Below, piece by piece: positions 29,095 to 36,913 of a DNA stretch of 64,000 nucleotides. Position numbers and translations under genes: made by a program. A model generated the notes under the pieces. It worked only from the letters and a program-made list of their open reading frames with translations, had not been told where the DNA came from and made no database searches. The stretch is from positions 1 through 64,000 of the forward strand of contig NZ_MDSK01000003.1 of assembly GCF_002940205.1 (NCBI RefSeq). Direction: 5' to 3'. Every line of letters starts with the position of its first letter. The first letter of the stretch is position 1. This stretch comes from Xanthomonas arboricola pv. guizotiae. Lineage in GTDB: Bacteria > Pseudomonadota > Gammaproteobacteria > Xanthomonadales > Xanthomonadaceae.

Positions 29095-29787
29095 CTAGCC
29101 TGGGGCCTGCTGACGCGATTGGGGCTGCCCACGCGTGGCGTGGTCCATCCCGCTCGCGTTGGCAGCCGCTACCGCATCGCGCGCCGCTGGCAGTGCCAGT
29201 GCGGTCCAGCGCGCATACATGGCGCCGGAGGGATGCAGGCCATCGTCGACCAGCATGTCGGCAGCGTCGCCGCCATCGCGGCTGGTGGCGGTGATGTCGA
29301 CAAGGCGCACCGAGCGCGCGGCGCAGCGTTCGGCAGCTACGCTGTTGAAGGCGTCGATCTGTGCGCCGATCAGTGCCGCATCGCCGCCTTGCGCATGCGC
29401 AAACGGGGTCAGCCCCCAATCCGGAATCGACAGCACGAACACGCGTGCCGCAAGCCCGCCGGCGAACCCGATCGCACGCTGCAGCAACGCATCGAACTGG
29501 CTGCGGTACGCGTCCAGCGAGCGCCCGCGGTATTGATTGTTGACACCGATCAGCAGGCTCACCAGCTCGAACGGCCCCTGCGGCGCAGCGGCATCGAGAC
29601 CGGCCTGCAGCTCGTCGGTGGTCCAGCCGGTGGTGGCGATGATCTGCGGCGGCGCCACGTTCCAGCCGTAGGCACGCAAACCGTCGACCAGTTGCACCGG
29701 CCAGCGCTGCTCGGGGGCGACGCCTTCGCCGATGGTGTAGGAATCGCCGAGCGCCAGATAGCGCAGCGGCGTGCCGGCCGCCGCCAT
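29095..29787 (-). CDS. SGNH/GDSL-type hydrolase
   Basis: 230 residues. Block I GDSYTIGEG supplies the Ser nucleophile; block III LLIGVNNQYRG has the Asn oxyanion residue; block V DGLHPSG has the Asp-His pair. A Gly in block II is seen in TTGWTTDEL. No signal peptide, so probably a cytoplasmic esterase; the substrate is unknown. Its ATG overlaps the alaA stop (ATGA), so it is translated from the same message. Confidence 0.85.
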   Translation of the reverse strand: MAAAGTPLRYLALGDSYTIGEGVAPEQRWPVQLVDGLRAYGWNVAPPQIIATTGWTTDELQAGLDAAAPQGPFELVSLLIGVNNQYRGRSLDAYRSQFDALLQRAIGFAGGLAARVFVLSIPDWGLTPFAHAQGGDAALIGAQIDAFNSVAAERCAARSVRLVDITATSRDGGDAADMLVDDGLHPSGAMYARWTALALPAARDAVAAANASGMDHATRGQPQSRQQAPG

Positions 29788-31058
29788 CAGGCCACGCTGC
29801 GCGACTTGAGCGGCACGACCTTGGTGACCGCCTCGGCGCGGCGCGCCAGCGCACGGTCGATACGTGCGAACACATCGCGCATCACCGGCGCTTCCGGCAT
29901 CAGGGTCACGCGGAAGTGGTGGCGGTAAGGCACGTTGAAACTGGAACCCGGCACCACCAGGACGCCTTCCTCGTTCATCAGGTCGAGCGCGAATTCGTGA
30001 TCGTCGAAGTTGCGCGCGGCCGGGCCGACCACCGCAGGGAACGCGTACAGCGCACCGGCCGGCGCCACCAGCGACAGGTGCTCGCTGGCCGCGCAGGCCT
30101 CGATCACCGCACGGCGGGTTTCGTACAGACGGCCGCCCGGCGCGCACAGCGCCGAGATGGTGTCTGGCCCGTTGACTGCCGCGTCGATGGCGTACTGGCC
30201 CGGCACGTTGGCGCACAGGCGCAAGGCGCCGAGCAGGTCCATCGCATTGCGCAGGTCGTTGATGCGCGACTGCTCGCCCGACAGCAGCGCCCAGCCCACG
30301 CGCCAGCCGCAGGCGCGGTGCACCTTGCTCAGGCCGCCGAAGGTGATGCACGGATGCGCACCGGCCAGTGGCGCCACCGGCACGAAGGCGGCGTCGTCGT
30401 AGAGCACCTGGTCGTAGATCTCATCGACCATCAGCAGCAGGTTGTGCTTGCTGGCGATGGCCACGATGCGCTCCAGCAGTTCGCGCGAATAGCTGGCGCC
30501 GCTGGGATTGTTTGGATTGATCAGCACGATGGCGCGGGTACGCGAGGACACCAGCGTCTCGATTTCCACCGGATCCGGCTGGAAGCCGTTTTCCGGAGCG
30601 CAGCGGTAATACACCGGTCGGCCATCGTTGAGGATGGTGGCGGCCGACCACAGCGGATAGTCGGGCGAGGGCACCAGCACTTCGTCACCGGGGTTGAGCA
30701 GCGCACGCAGCGACAGGTCGATCAGCTCGCTGACGCCGTTGCCGACGAAGATGCGGTCCGGATGCGCATCCGGGTGCTGGCGCCGCGCATACGCGGTGGC
30801 GATCGCCTCGCGCGCTTCCGGCAGGCCCTGCTGATGGGTGTAGGGATCGGTGCGGCCCATGTCGTCGGCGATCGCGCGCTGCAGATGCTCCGGCGCACGG
30901 AACCCGAACGCGCCTGGATTACCGATATTGAGCTTGATCAGCTTGCGGCCCTGCGCCTCCAGCTCCCGCGCTCGTCGCGCCAGCTCGCCCCGGATTTCGT
31001 AGCGGACTTCGGACAGACGCTCGCGGATGGCGAGCGGCTTTTGCGGGGCAGTGGACAT
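29787..31058 (-). CDS. alaA: Alanine-synthesising aminotransferase AlaA
   Basis: Fold-type I PLP aminotransferase, 423 residues, strongly resembling E. coli AlaA (glutamate-pyruvate aminotransferase). Shared blocks: KLNIGNPGAFGF, GNGVSELI, NPGDEVLVPSPDYPLW, INPNNPSGA, DEIYDQVLYDD, the PLP-Lys block GGLSKVHRACGWRVGW, and RLCANVPGQ. It makes alanine from pyruvate and glutamate. The frame is open far upstream but the family N-terminus begins near MSTAPQKPLAIRERL. First gene of the alaA-SGNH-methyltransferase run. Confidence 0.92.
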   Translation of the reverse strand: MSTAPQKPLAIRERLSEVRYEIRGELARRARELEAQGRKLIKLNIGNPGAFGFRAPEHLQRAIADDMGRTDPYTHQQGLPEAREAIATAYARRQHPDAHPDRIFVGNGVSELIDLSLRALLNPGDEVLVPSPDYPLWSAATILNDGRPVYYRCAPENGFQPDPVEIETLVSSRTRAIVLINPNNPSGASYSRELLERIVAIASKHNLLLMVDEIYDQVLYDDAAFVPVAPLAGAHPCITFGGLSKVHRACGWRVGWALLSGEQSRINDLRNAMDLLGALRLCANVPGQYAIDAAVNGPDTISALCAPGGRLYETRRAVIEACAASEHLSLVAPAGALYAFPAVVGPAARNFDDHEFALDLMNEEGVLVVPGSSFNVPYRHHFRVTLMPEAPVMRDVFARIDRALARRAEAVTKVVPLKSRSVA

Positions 31059-31199
31059 GCGACGGGCCGGTTGTAGGCGTGAGGCTTGGCATGGTAGCGG
31101 AAATATGACAGGCGGACATGCTTGCATCGGCAACGATGCCAAGGGGCGCTTCAGCCCGGGCGCAACGCCCGATTGCACAAGCCACTGCGGCCAGCCGGC

Positions 31200-31205
31200 T
31201 AGAAT
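31200..31205 (+). promoter_or_regulatory. Candidate -10 box giving a leaderless rsgA transcript
   Basis: TAGAAT ends 6 nt before the rsgA ATG, so transcription from it would begin at or very near the A of the start codon. No Shine-Dalgarno exists between them. A TTGCAC lies 21 nt upstream of the box, which is longer spacing than ideal. Confidence 0.45.
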
Positions 31206-31211
31206 CGCCCC

Positions 31212-32303
31212 ATGAGCATTGTGTCCCCCGATTACCCCACCCTCCAATCCATTGGCTGGCCCTGGCCTGGCCCTGCCGAGGATCCGGCCTGGCAGGCGCT
31301 CTTCGCCGCGCATCCGCAGGCGCTGCCGGCGCGGGTGGTGGAGCAGCATCGCACCGGCTATGTGGTGGCCGATACGCCGGAGGCCGGTCTCAAGGCCGAA
31401 TCGTTGCCGGAGTGGCAGCGGCCGCGGTTTCCCAGCCATGAGCGGGCGTCGGTGGGCGATTGGGTGCTGATGGAGGGCAAGCGCATCGTGGCCTTGCTGC
31501 CACGGCGCACCTCGATCAAGCGCGGTGCGGCCGGCGAGCATTACCACCAGCAGGTAATCGCGGCCAACATCGATACGGTATTCATCGTGTGCGGGCTGGA
31601 TGCGGACTTCAATCCGCGCCGCATCGAACGCTACCTGCTGCTGGTCGGCGGCGGCGGTGCCGAACCGGTGGTCGTACTGACCAAGGCCGACCAGACCGAA
31701 TACGCCGAGGACGCATTGGCGGTGCTGGAGGAACTGGAAGCGCAGAACATCCCGTTGCGCGCGGTCAACGCCAAGGATCCGGACAGCGTGGCGGCGCTGC
31801 GGCCGTGGCTGGGCGATGGCCGTACCGCGGTGCTGGTGGGCTCGTCCGGTGCCGGCAAGTCGACGCTGACCAATACCCTGCTCGGCACGCAGAAGATGAA
31901 GACCAATGCGGTGCGCGAGAACGATTCGCGCGGCCGGCATACCACCACCCATCGCGCGTTGATTCCGTTGCCGTCGGGTGCCTGCCTGATCGATACGCCC
32001 GGAATGCGTGAGCTCAAGCCTACCGGCGAAGAAGATCTGGCCGAGGGCGGCTTCTCCGATGTGGAAGCGCTGGCGGCGCAGTGCCGCTTCAACGATTGCG
32101 CGCATATCGCCGAGCCCGGCTGCGCGGTGCGCGCGGCGATCAAGGCCGACTTGCTGGATCCGGAGCGGGTTGCCAACTACATGAAGCTGCGGGTGGAAGT
32201 GGCCGCAGCGGCCGAAAAGCTCGCCACACGCCTGGCGCAGAACAACCGGGGCAAGGGAGCGGGCCGGCGGCCTGCCAGCGTCGACCGCAACGGACGCCGC
32301 TGA
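31212..32303 (+). CDS. rsgA: Ribosome small-subunit-dependent GTPase RsgA
   Basis: Circularly permuted GTPase that checks late 30S maturation. 363 residues: an OB-fold N-terminal part (about 40-110), then GTPase motifs in permuted order, G4 TKAD, G1 GSSGAGKST and G3 DTPGMRE. A C-terminal zinc domain follows with CRFNDCAHIAEPGCAV. A basic tail (GRRPASVDRNGRR) may aid RNA binding. The start has a -10-like TAGAAT immediately upstream. The stop overlaps the next ATG by one nucleotide. Confidence 0.93.
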   Translation: MSIVSPDYPTLQSIGWPWPGPAEDPAWQALFAAHPQALPARVVEQHRTGYVVADTPEAGLKAESLPEWQRPRFPSHERASVGDWVLMEGKRIVALLPRRTSIKRGAAGEHYHQQVIAANIDTVFIVCGLDADFNPRRIERYLLLVGGGGAEPVVVLTKADQTEYAEDALAVLEELEAQNIPLRAVNAKDPDSVAALRPWLGDGRTAVLVGSSGAGKSTLTNTLLGTQKMKTNAVRENDSRGRHTTTHRALIPLPSGACLIDTPGMRELKPTGEEDLAEGGFSDVEALAAQCRFNDCAHIAEPGCAVRAAIKADLLDPERVANYMKLRVEVAAAAEKLATRLAQNNRGKGAGRRPASVDRNGRR

Positions 32304-33565
32304 TGCCATCGCGCAAGGGGCCGCCGGACATCGTCCACCATGCGGCGCTGGATGCGCGCCTGGTCAAGGCCGTACGCGGCGTGCGCCTGCTCGCCCTGGC
32401 CAGCTGGCCGCGCGCGCTGCAGGAGCCATTTCTGCTCAGCGTGGCGCGTGGGCAGCCGGAATTGCCGCAGGTCGACTACCCATCGCTGGATTTCGGCGAC
32501 ACCCGGCGCGAACTGGCCGCCATTGCCAGGGACGCCGACCCGCATCATCCCATCGGCGCGTACCTGATCGATTCGGCGCATAGCTGGGGCCTGGCGGCCG
32601 GCCTGCTGGAATCGCTGGGCACCCGCGCGGTCAGCGATTACTCGGCGCAGCTGTTCGGCGTGCCCGACGACCCGATGCCGGGCAACGGCCCGAGCACGCG
32701 CGAAGCGGCGCGGCACTTCATCCAGATCGCGCACGAGCTGGACCGCGAATTGCTGGCGCCGGAAGAACAGGTGCCTGTGTCGGCAACGGCGTTACGCATG
32801 CAGTTGCAGAACGATCTGGACGCGTTTTTCGAAGGGCGCGTCATCACCGTCACGCTCGATCCGGATCTGCTCGCCAAGGCGGCCGCCGGCGCGCACCGCA
32901 TCCGCTTGCGCACCGGCGCGACGTTCAGCGATTACGACCGCGCGCAGCTGTTCCATCACGAAGCGCTGGTGCATTCGCTGACCGCACTCAATGGCCGTGC
33001 GCAGGTGCATCTCCCCAGCCTGGGGATTTCCTCGCCGCGCACGACTGCCACGCAGGAAGGCTTGGCCACATTCGCCGAGCAGATCACCGGCAGCATCGAT
33101 ATCGAACGCATGAAGCGCATCAGCCTGCGTATCGAGGCGATTGCGATGGCGCGCTCGGGTGCGGACTTCATCGAGGTGTTCCGCTATTTCACCGCAGGCG
33201 GGCAGAGCGCGGCGGAGAGTTTTTCCTCGGCGCAGCGCGTCTTCCGCGGCGTGCCGACCTCCGGCGGCGGCGCCTTCACCAAGGACACCGTGTACCTGCG
33301 CGGGCTGGTGGCGGTGCACACCTTCTTCCGGCATGCGCTGCAGCGCGATCAGCTGCAGCTGTGCCGTTACCTGTTCGCCGGCAAGATGGCCCTGGGCGAC
33401 GTGGCGCGCCTTGCGCCGTTGTTCGACAGTGGCGTGCTGGTCGCCCCGCGCTGGTTGCCGCCGTGGGTGAGCCGCGTCAGCGGGCTGGCCGGCATGCTGG
33501 CGTTTTCGTTGTTCGCCAATCGCATCCGCATGGATCAGCTGCAGCCACCGGCGATGAACGTCTGA
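32303..33565 (+). CDS. DUF1704 protein, putative metallohydrolase
   Basis: 420 residues. The family (tyrosine-MATCap-like, also annotated flavohemoglobin expression-modulating QEGLA motif protein) has a zinc site. Here FHHEALVHSL gives the HExxH-like helix (HEALVH) and TQEGLA gives the third-ligand Glu. The rest is helical. MATCap relatives remove C-terminal tyrosine from tubulin in eukaryotes; the bacterial substrate is unknown. It overlaps rsgA by one nucleotide, so it is co-translated. Confidence 0.8.
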   Translation: MPSRKGPPDIVHHAALDARLVKAVRGVRLLALASWPRALQEPFLLSVARGQPELPQVDYPSLDFGDTRRELAAIARDADPHHPIGAYLIDSAHSWGLAAGLLESLGTRAVSDYSAQLFGVPDDPMPGNGPSTREAARHFIQIAHELDRELLAPEEQVPVSATALRMQLQNDLDAFFEGRVITVTLDPDLLAKAAAGAHRIRLRTGATFSDYDRAQLFHHEALVHSLTALNGRAQVHLPSLGISSPRTTATQEGLATFAEQITGSIDIERMKRISLRIEAIAMARSGADFIEVFRYFTAGGQSAAESFSSAQRVFRGVPTSGGGAFTKDTVYLRGLVAVHTFFRHALQRDQLQLCRYLFAGKMALGDVARLAPLFDSGVLVAPRWLPPWVSRVSGLAGMLAFSLFANRIRMDQLQPPAMNV

Positions 33566-33802
33566 CGCCTGCCGAGCAAGTTGCGCGAGGTTGCCGCGCC
33601 AGCGCGGTGGCACAGCGACGCTGCCGCAGACGCGGGTCGGGTGACGAGGCAAAGTACGTGACGCATGCCTGGCATTGCATTGCTACCAGTGCAAGGCACT
33701 GAACCGTAGGCATCGTGCCGACGCGTTCTACACGATGCTGCAACGGGCTGCAGCGGACACTGATCGCCTTGCCCGCAATGGGCCATGTCACGAGGCGATA
33801 CG

Positions 33803-34483
33803 ATGAAAATCCTGATGGTGCTCACTTCCCACGACCAACTCGGCGATACCGGCAAGAAGACCGGTTTCTGGCTGGAGGAATTTGCCGCGCCGTATTACGT
33901 GTTCAAGGATGCCGGCGCAGACATCACCCTGGTCTCGCCCAAGGGTGGCCAGCCGCCGCTGGACCCCAAGAGCGACGAGCCCGATGCGCAAACCGAGGCC
34001 ACCAAGCGCTTCAAGCAGGACACCGACGCACAGCAGGCATTGGCCAGCACGCAGCGCCTGGCGGACGTCAAGGCCGATGACTTCGATGCGGTGTTCTACC
34101 CGGGTGGCCATGGCCCGTTGTGGGACCTGGCCGAAGACGCAGATTCGATCGCGCTGATCGAAGCATTCGCCGCGGCCAACAAGCCGCACGGCCTGGTCTG
34201 CCACGCACCGGGCGCGCTGCGCCGGGTCAAGGGCAGCGATGGCAAGCCGTTGGTCAACGGCCGCCGCGTCACCGGCTTCACCAATAGCGAAGAAGAGGGC
34301 GTGGGCCTGACCAAGATCGTGCCGTTCCTGGTCGAAGACGTGCTGACCGAACTTGGCGGCCGCTACGAGAAGGGCGCCGACTGGGGCGTGCATGTGGTCA
34401 CCGATGGCGTGCTGGTCACCGGCCAGAACCCGGCTTCGTCGGAGAAGGCTGCCGGGGCGTTGCTTGAGTTGTCGAAGCGCTGA
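33803..34483 (+). CDS. DJ-1/PfpI-family protein (Hsp31-like)
   Basis: 226 residues with a class I glutamine-amidotransferase-like fold. The nucleophile elbow is LVCHAPGAL (Cys) with a preceding FYPGGHGPLWDL and an N-terminal acidic pair in FWLEEFAAPY, typical of the Hsp31/YDR533C group of glyoxalase III or deglycase-like stress proteins. The exact activity of such proteins is disputed. The ATG at 33803 follows CGAGGCGATA; an in-frame ATG 18 nt upstream lacks a ribosome site. Monocistronic. Confidence 0.85.
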   Translation: MKILMVLTSHDQLGDTGKKTGFWLEEFAAPYYVFKDAGADITLVSPKGGQPPLDPKSDEPDAQTEATKRFKQDTDAQQALASTQRLADVKADDFDAVFYPGGHGPLWDLAEDADSIALIEAFAAANKPHGLVCHAPGALRRVKGSDGKPLVNGRRVTGFTNSEEEGVGLTKIVPFLVEDVLTELGGRYEKGADWGVHVVTDGVLVTGQNPASSEKAAGALLELSKR

Positions 34484-34959
34484 TTCTGGTTGTCGTGTTG
34501 GCGATGCATGAAGGCCACCGGAAGACATCGCCACGTTTGATTTGGAGCGGCCAACAAGACGGAGCAAGTAGTCGTCAGCTAAGGTGCGGACGTCGCGGAG
34601 TAACCGGAGTGTACGCGTGGTACATACCGGTGCCGAGCGGCAGCCGCACCTGTCTGACGGTAAGTGCAGTAGCTTTTTAGCGTCCTTCGCCGTGTACTTT
34701 AAAAGCGCCGCATCGTTCAACAACCGGAAGCAATCCGGTGCTCGCAACCAAACGAACCGGCCATGCTGACTGGTCCTTGTCCGCCCACCGTCGCGGGACC
34801 TTACGCGGCATGGATGCCGCGTAAGAGCCTACACGGACGTACTTGCGGCGTGTCCTGCGACGGTGGGCGGGCAAGGGCCCGGCTGCCAGGCCACAGATCG
34901 TCCGCCCTAGCCGCAGATGGTGCGCCCTGCAGGCGCGCGACAAACCTGCACAGTCGCGT
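34484..34959. other. Intergenic gap with palindromic repeat R4
   Basis: 476 nt downstream of two convergent genes. It carries repeat R4 and, at about 34861, the GACGGTGGGCGGGCAAGG tail in the orientation opposite to the one at 34771. The palindrome is thus flanked by two outward tails. No gene. Confidence 0.6.
34800..34825. repeat. GCGGCAT palindrome, copy R4
   Basis: Perfect inverted repeat with arm CTTACGCGGCAT. The flanking tails (GTCCGCCCACCGTCGCGGGA on one side, GACGGTGGGCGGGCAAGG on the other) are themselves inverted copies, making a larger composite hairpin of about 115 nt. Confidence 0.8.
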
Positions 34960-36879
34960 TCAAGCAGTACGCTCCAGCCAGCGCACTGCATACGCCGGTA
35001 GCACCAGCCGCAGGTCATCGCTCAGCGATTCGGCAGCCGTCTCGCCGCCATCCGCCACCACCTTCCATCGGCCATCTCCGAGCGCGGCAAGCGCCACCGG
35101 CAACGGTTGTTCGCCGAAGTTGTGCACCGCCAAGAAGCGATCGCCACGCGTCAATGCAAACAGGCGCGCATCGCCCAGCGCAACGCTCCCCAGCGCCTGG
35201 TCGGCAGCCAAGGCGGGCAGCGCGGCACGTTGCCGGATCAATCCACGTAGCCGGCGATACACCGTGCCGCTCAGGCTGGCTGCATCTTCGCGCTGTGTTG
35301 CAAGCGGCCAATCCATCGCCGGGCGATGCAACCAGCGACCTTCGTGCCGACGCTGCGGATCGTCGCGGTAGCTGCCGTCGTTGGGCAGGGCGAGTTCGTC
35401 GCCCATGTAGATCAACGGCACGCCCGGCATCGCCAGCGCGATGGCATAGAGCAACACCAGTCGATCCACCGCCATGCGCAACGCCGCCGCATCGCCCGAC
35501 GCCTGTGCGGCCTGGATCCCGGCCAATGCCGCGGCCATGCCGTTGGTGCCGTGCACGCCGTCGCCACTGCTCTGGAAGCTCTCGCCGCGCGCGTAACTGC
35601 CCGGCACCTCATTGGCATAGAAGCGCGCGACCTCGCGCAGTGCGAATGGCGGCTGCGCGGCGTTGCCGGCGGCTTCGTGTTGCAGCACGTTCCAGCCGAT
35701 GTCGTCGTGGCAGCGCACATAGCTCAGCCAGGCGCAGTTGGCCGGCAAGGGTGGGCTATGCGCGATGACGTTGTGCAGGATGTCGCCGCGTTGCAGCGCC
35801 AGCGCCGACCAGCCGGCCGCCATCAGCGTGCTGTGATAGGCCAGGTGGCATTCGTGGCCCTGGTCCTCGCCACTGCCGAAGTAGGGCGGCAATTGCGTCA
35901 TCGGCACGATGGCTTCGGCCTTCATCACCACCGACGGCGCAACGATATCGGTGACCGCGCGCAGCGCCACCAGCAAGGTATGCGCCTCGGGTTGATTCAT
36001 GCAGTCGGTGCCGGTGCGCTTCCACAGATACGCGGTGGAATCCAGGCGGAACGCTTCCACACCCAGATTGGCCAGCTGCAGCATCGCCAGCGCCATCTCG
36101 CCGAACACCGCCGGGTTGCTCCAGTTCAGATCCCATTGATAGGGATAGAACGTGGTCCACATCCACTGGCCGGTGGCGTCCACCCAGGTGAAGTTGCCGG
36201 GTGCGGTGTGCGGGAAGACCTGTCCCAGCGTGGCTTCGTACTGGTCGGGCTGCGTGCGATCGGCGAAGTGATGATAGTAGTCGAGATAGCGCGCATCGCC
36301 GGCCCGCGCCGCCTGCGCCCAGGCGTGGTCGTCGGCGGTATGGTTGAGCACGAAATCCGCGCACAGGCTGATGCCGGCCTCGCGCAGGCGTGTGGTCAGT
36401 GCGACGAGATCGTCGTTGCTGCCCAGGCTCGGCTCCACCTGACCGTAATCGCTGACCGCAAAGCCGCCATCGTTATCGCCGGCGCGCGCGTGCAGGAACG
36501 GCAGCAGGTGCAGATAGCGCACACCCAGCTCCTGCAGATACGGCACACGTTCGGCCACGCCTTGCAGCGTGCCGGCGAAGCGGTCCACGTAGGCGCTGTA
36601 GCCCAGCATGTGCTGCCCGCCGAACCAGCCGGGCTGGCGCGTTGTGTCGAGCTGTTGCAGTGGCTGTGGCCGCTGTTGCGCGCTGCTGCCGAGCGCGCTC
36701 AACCACCGCGTCAGCCACGCCGCATGGTCCGGGCGTTGCCCATATAGCGCTTGCAGCGCGTCGAGCAGACGCGGCGCGTGCCGGTCGAAGCGCGGCAACA
36801 GCGCGCTCGCTCGCTGCGCATCCAGGGGCGCGGCAAAGGCCGCGCGCAATGCGGTGAAATCGCTGGGGGAGGTGCTCAT
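34960..36879 (-). CDS. suxB: Amylosucrase / sucrose hydrolase SuxB
   Basis: GH13 enzyme of 639 residues. In the Xanthomonas sux pathway it splits sucrose into glucose and fructose. Catalytic blocks: nucleophile Asp in FRLDSTAYLWKRTG, acid/base Glu in VVMKAEAIVP, and RCHDDIGW with the transition-state Asp; FVLNHTADDH is conserved region I. No signal peptide, so it acts on imported sucrose. The start at MSTSPSDFTALR fits the family length. It lies 34 nt downstream of suxA on the same strand, so suxA-suxB form one operon. Confidence 0.92.
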   Translation of the reverse strand: MSTSPSDFTALRAAFAAPLDAQRASALLPRFDRHAPRLLDALQALYGQRPDHAAWLTRWLSALGSSAQQRPQPLQQLDTTRQPGWFGGQHMLGYSAYVDRFAGTLQGVAERVPYLQELGVRYLHLLPFLHARAGDNDGGFAVSDYGQVEPSLGSNDDLVALTTRLREAGISLCADFVLNHTADDHAWAQAARAGDARYLDYYHHFADRTQPDQYEATLGQVFPHTAPGNFTWVDATGQWMWTTFYPYQWDLNWSNPAVFGEMALAMLQLANLGVEAFRLDSTAYLWKRTGTDCMNQPEAHTLLVALRAVTDIVAPSVVMKAEAIVPMTQLPPYFGSGEDQGHECHLAYHSTLMAAGWSALALQRGDILHNVIAHSPPLPANCAWLSYVRCHDDIGWNVLQHEAAGNAAQPPFALREVARFYANEVPGSYARGESFQSSGDGVHGTNGMAAALAGIQAAQASGDAAALRMAVDRLVLLYAIALAMPGVPLIYMGDELALPNDGSYRDDPQRRHEGRWLHRPAMDWPLATQREDAASLSGTVYRRLRGLIRQRAALPALAADQALGSVALGDARLFALTRGDRFLAVHNFGEQPLPVALAALGDGRWKVVADGGETAAESLSDDLRLVLPAYAVRWLERTA

Positions 36880-36913
36880 CGGCAAGCGCCGGGACGAACC
36901 CGGCGAGGGGTCC

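Noticed and set aside
30000..32309. Extended 840-codon form of the aminotransferase
   Set aside because: The extra N-terminal 417 codons are antisense to rsgA and compositionally unlike a real domain; AlaA begins at 31058.
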